From Rotaria sp. Silwood1 (taxonomy: Eukaryota; Rotifera; Eurotatoria; Philodinida; Philodinidae): a stretch of DNA of 64,000 bases. Position numbers and translations under genes: made by a program. Numbering within the stretch: position 1 is the stretch's first letter; every line of letters begins with the position of its first letter. Positions 63,634-64,000 of this stretch are shown one piece after another. The notes below the pieces were generated by a model that was not told where the DNA came from, ran no database searches, and saw only the letters and a list, made by a program, of their open reading frames with translations. The stretch lies in the NCBI GenBank assembly GCA_905250075.1, contig CAJNOP010000095.1, positions 629,287 through 693,286 of the forward strand, given 5' to 3'.

Positions 63634-64000
63634 ACTGTTTAGCGAATATCAAAAAAAAATTCTCCAGTAATACTTAATAACACGCACATACAAAATAGCA
63701 AACGGAGCAAATGTACCTCTCACGTTTACTATTCATATAAACTTATCATGATTTACTTCTTATAAATAAATGTTGCTCTGGCAGGCCAGTGTCGTCACCA
63801 ACCCGCTCATTTTCGTCATCGCAACAGAAATGTGATCAAATTTGATCATTTACCTCTTGGTAAATTGTAATAAGCAACTAGCCTCATGCATGTGCAGAGC
63901 GCGACATCTTTGTTGTCCTTACACATAACACTTGTTTTTTGCGGCCTGCACATCGAGTGATGTGTAAGCGCAGAACCAATGTGGAGACCTCTGTCTAATG
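63634..64000. other. right edge with composition shift
   Basis: From about 63780 to the end the sequence is clearly richer in G+C than the rest of the window. No frame is convincing. It may be the border of a gene or of a mobile element that continues outside the window. Confidence 0.4.

Overview
Metazoan genomic DNA: about 30% G+C, spliceosomal introns of mostly 50-70 nt, long AT-rich spacers, and clearly animal gene families (kainate receptor, nuclear receptor, Argonaute, Rap GTPase, NME8/TXNDC3, AKAP7-like). This fits a bdelloid or related rotifer best. That placement rests on intron style, composition and splice acceptors that sit at or just upstream of start codons, as expected with spliced-leader trans-splicing; it is inference, not a database match.

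Layout. 1-4.3 kb: the 3' part of an AKAP7-like 2H phosphoesterase gene (+) ending in a CaaX box, then an intact ABHD17-like serine hydrolase (+), converging on a Ser-rich protein (-) with 13-residue tandem repeats that each carry a basophilic-kinase site. 4.75-14.3 kb: a complete 20-exon kainate-type glutamate receptor (-), whose longest 3' intron holds a 705-bp foldback element containing a 32-G run. 17.4-18.8 kb: a Rap2-like GTPase (+) with a six-cysteine tail and no CaaX box. 18.8-31 kb: a gene-poor stretch with decayed Cys-rich/EGF-like exons. 31-34.1 kb: a nuclear receptor (-). 38.9-46.6 kb: a slicer-type Argonaute (-) with an optional 21-nt microexon. 49.1-59.0 kb: a roughly 30-exon gene (-) encoding thioredoxin, three NDPK domains and three to four PLAT domains. 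59.25-60.1 kb: an unrecognised Ser/Arg-rich protein (-). 62.3-63.6 kb: a decayed ERCC3/XPB helicase copy (+).

The most striking item is the thioredoxin-NDPK-PLAT fusion. Vertebrate NME8 stops after the third NDPK; here the reading frame runs through short, phase-matched introns from NDPK3 straight into PLAT repeats with no stop or new start. NME8 is axonemal, so the PLAT array suggests membrane or lipid docking of a ciliary protein, but no such role is shown by the sequence.

All exon boundaries were assigned by hand from GT/AG sites, reading phase and family similarity. For the kainate receptor, Argonaute, Rap and ABHD17-like genes every exon phase closes exactly. Residual doubts: the first junction of the NME8-PLAT gene, its last PLAT segment, and the terminal exon of the nuclear receptor. 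No tRNA, rRNA or CRISPR was recognised.
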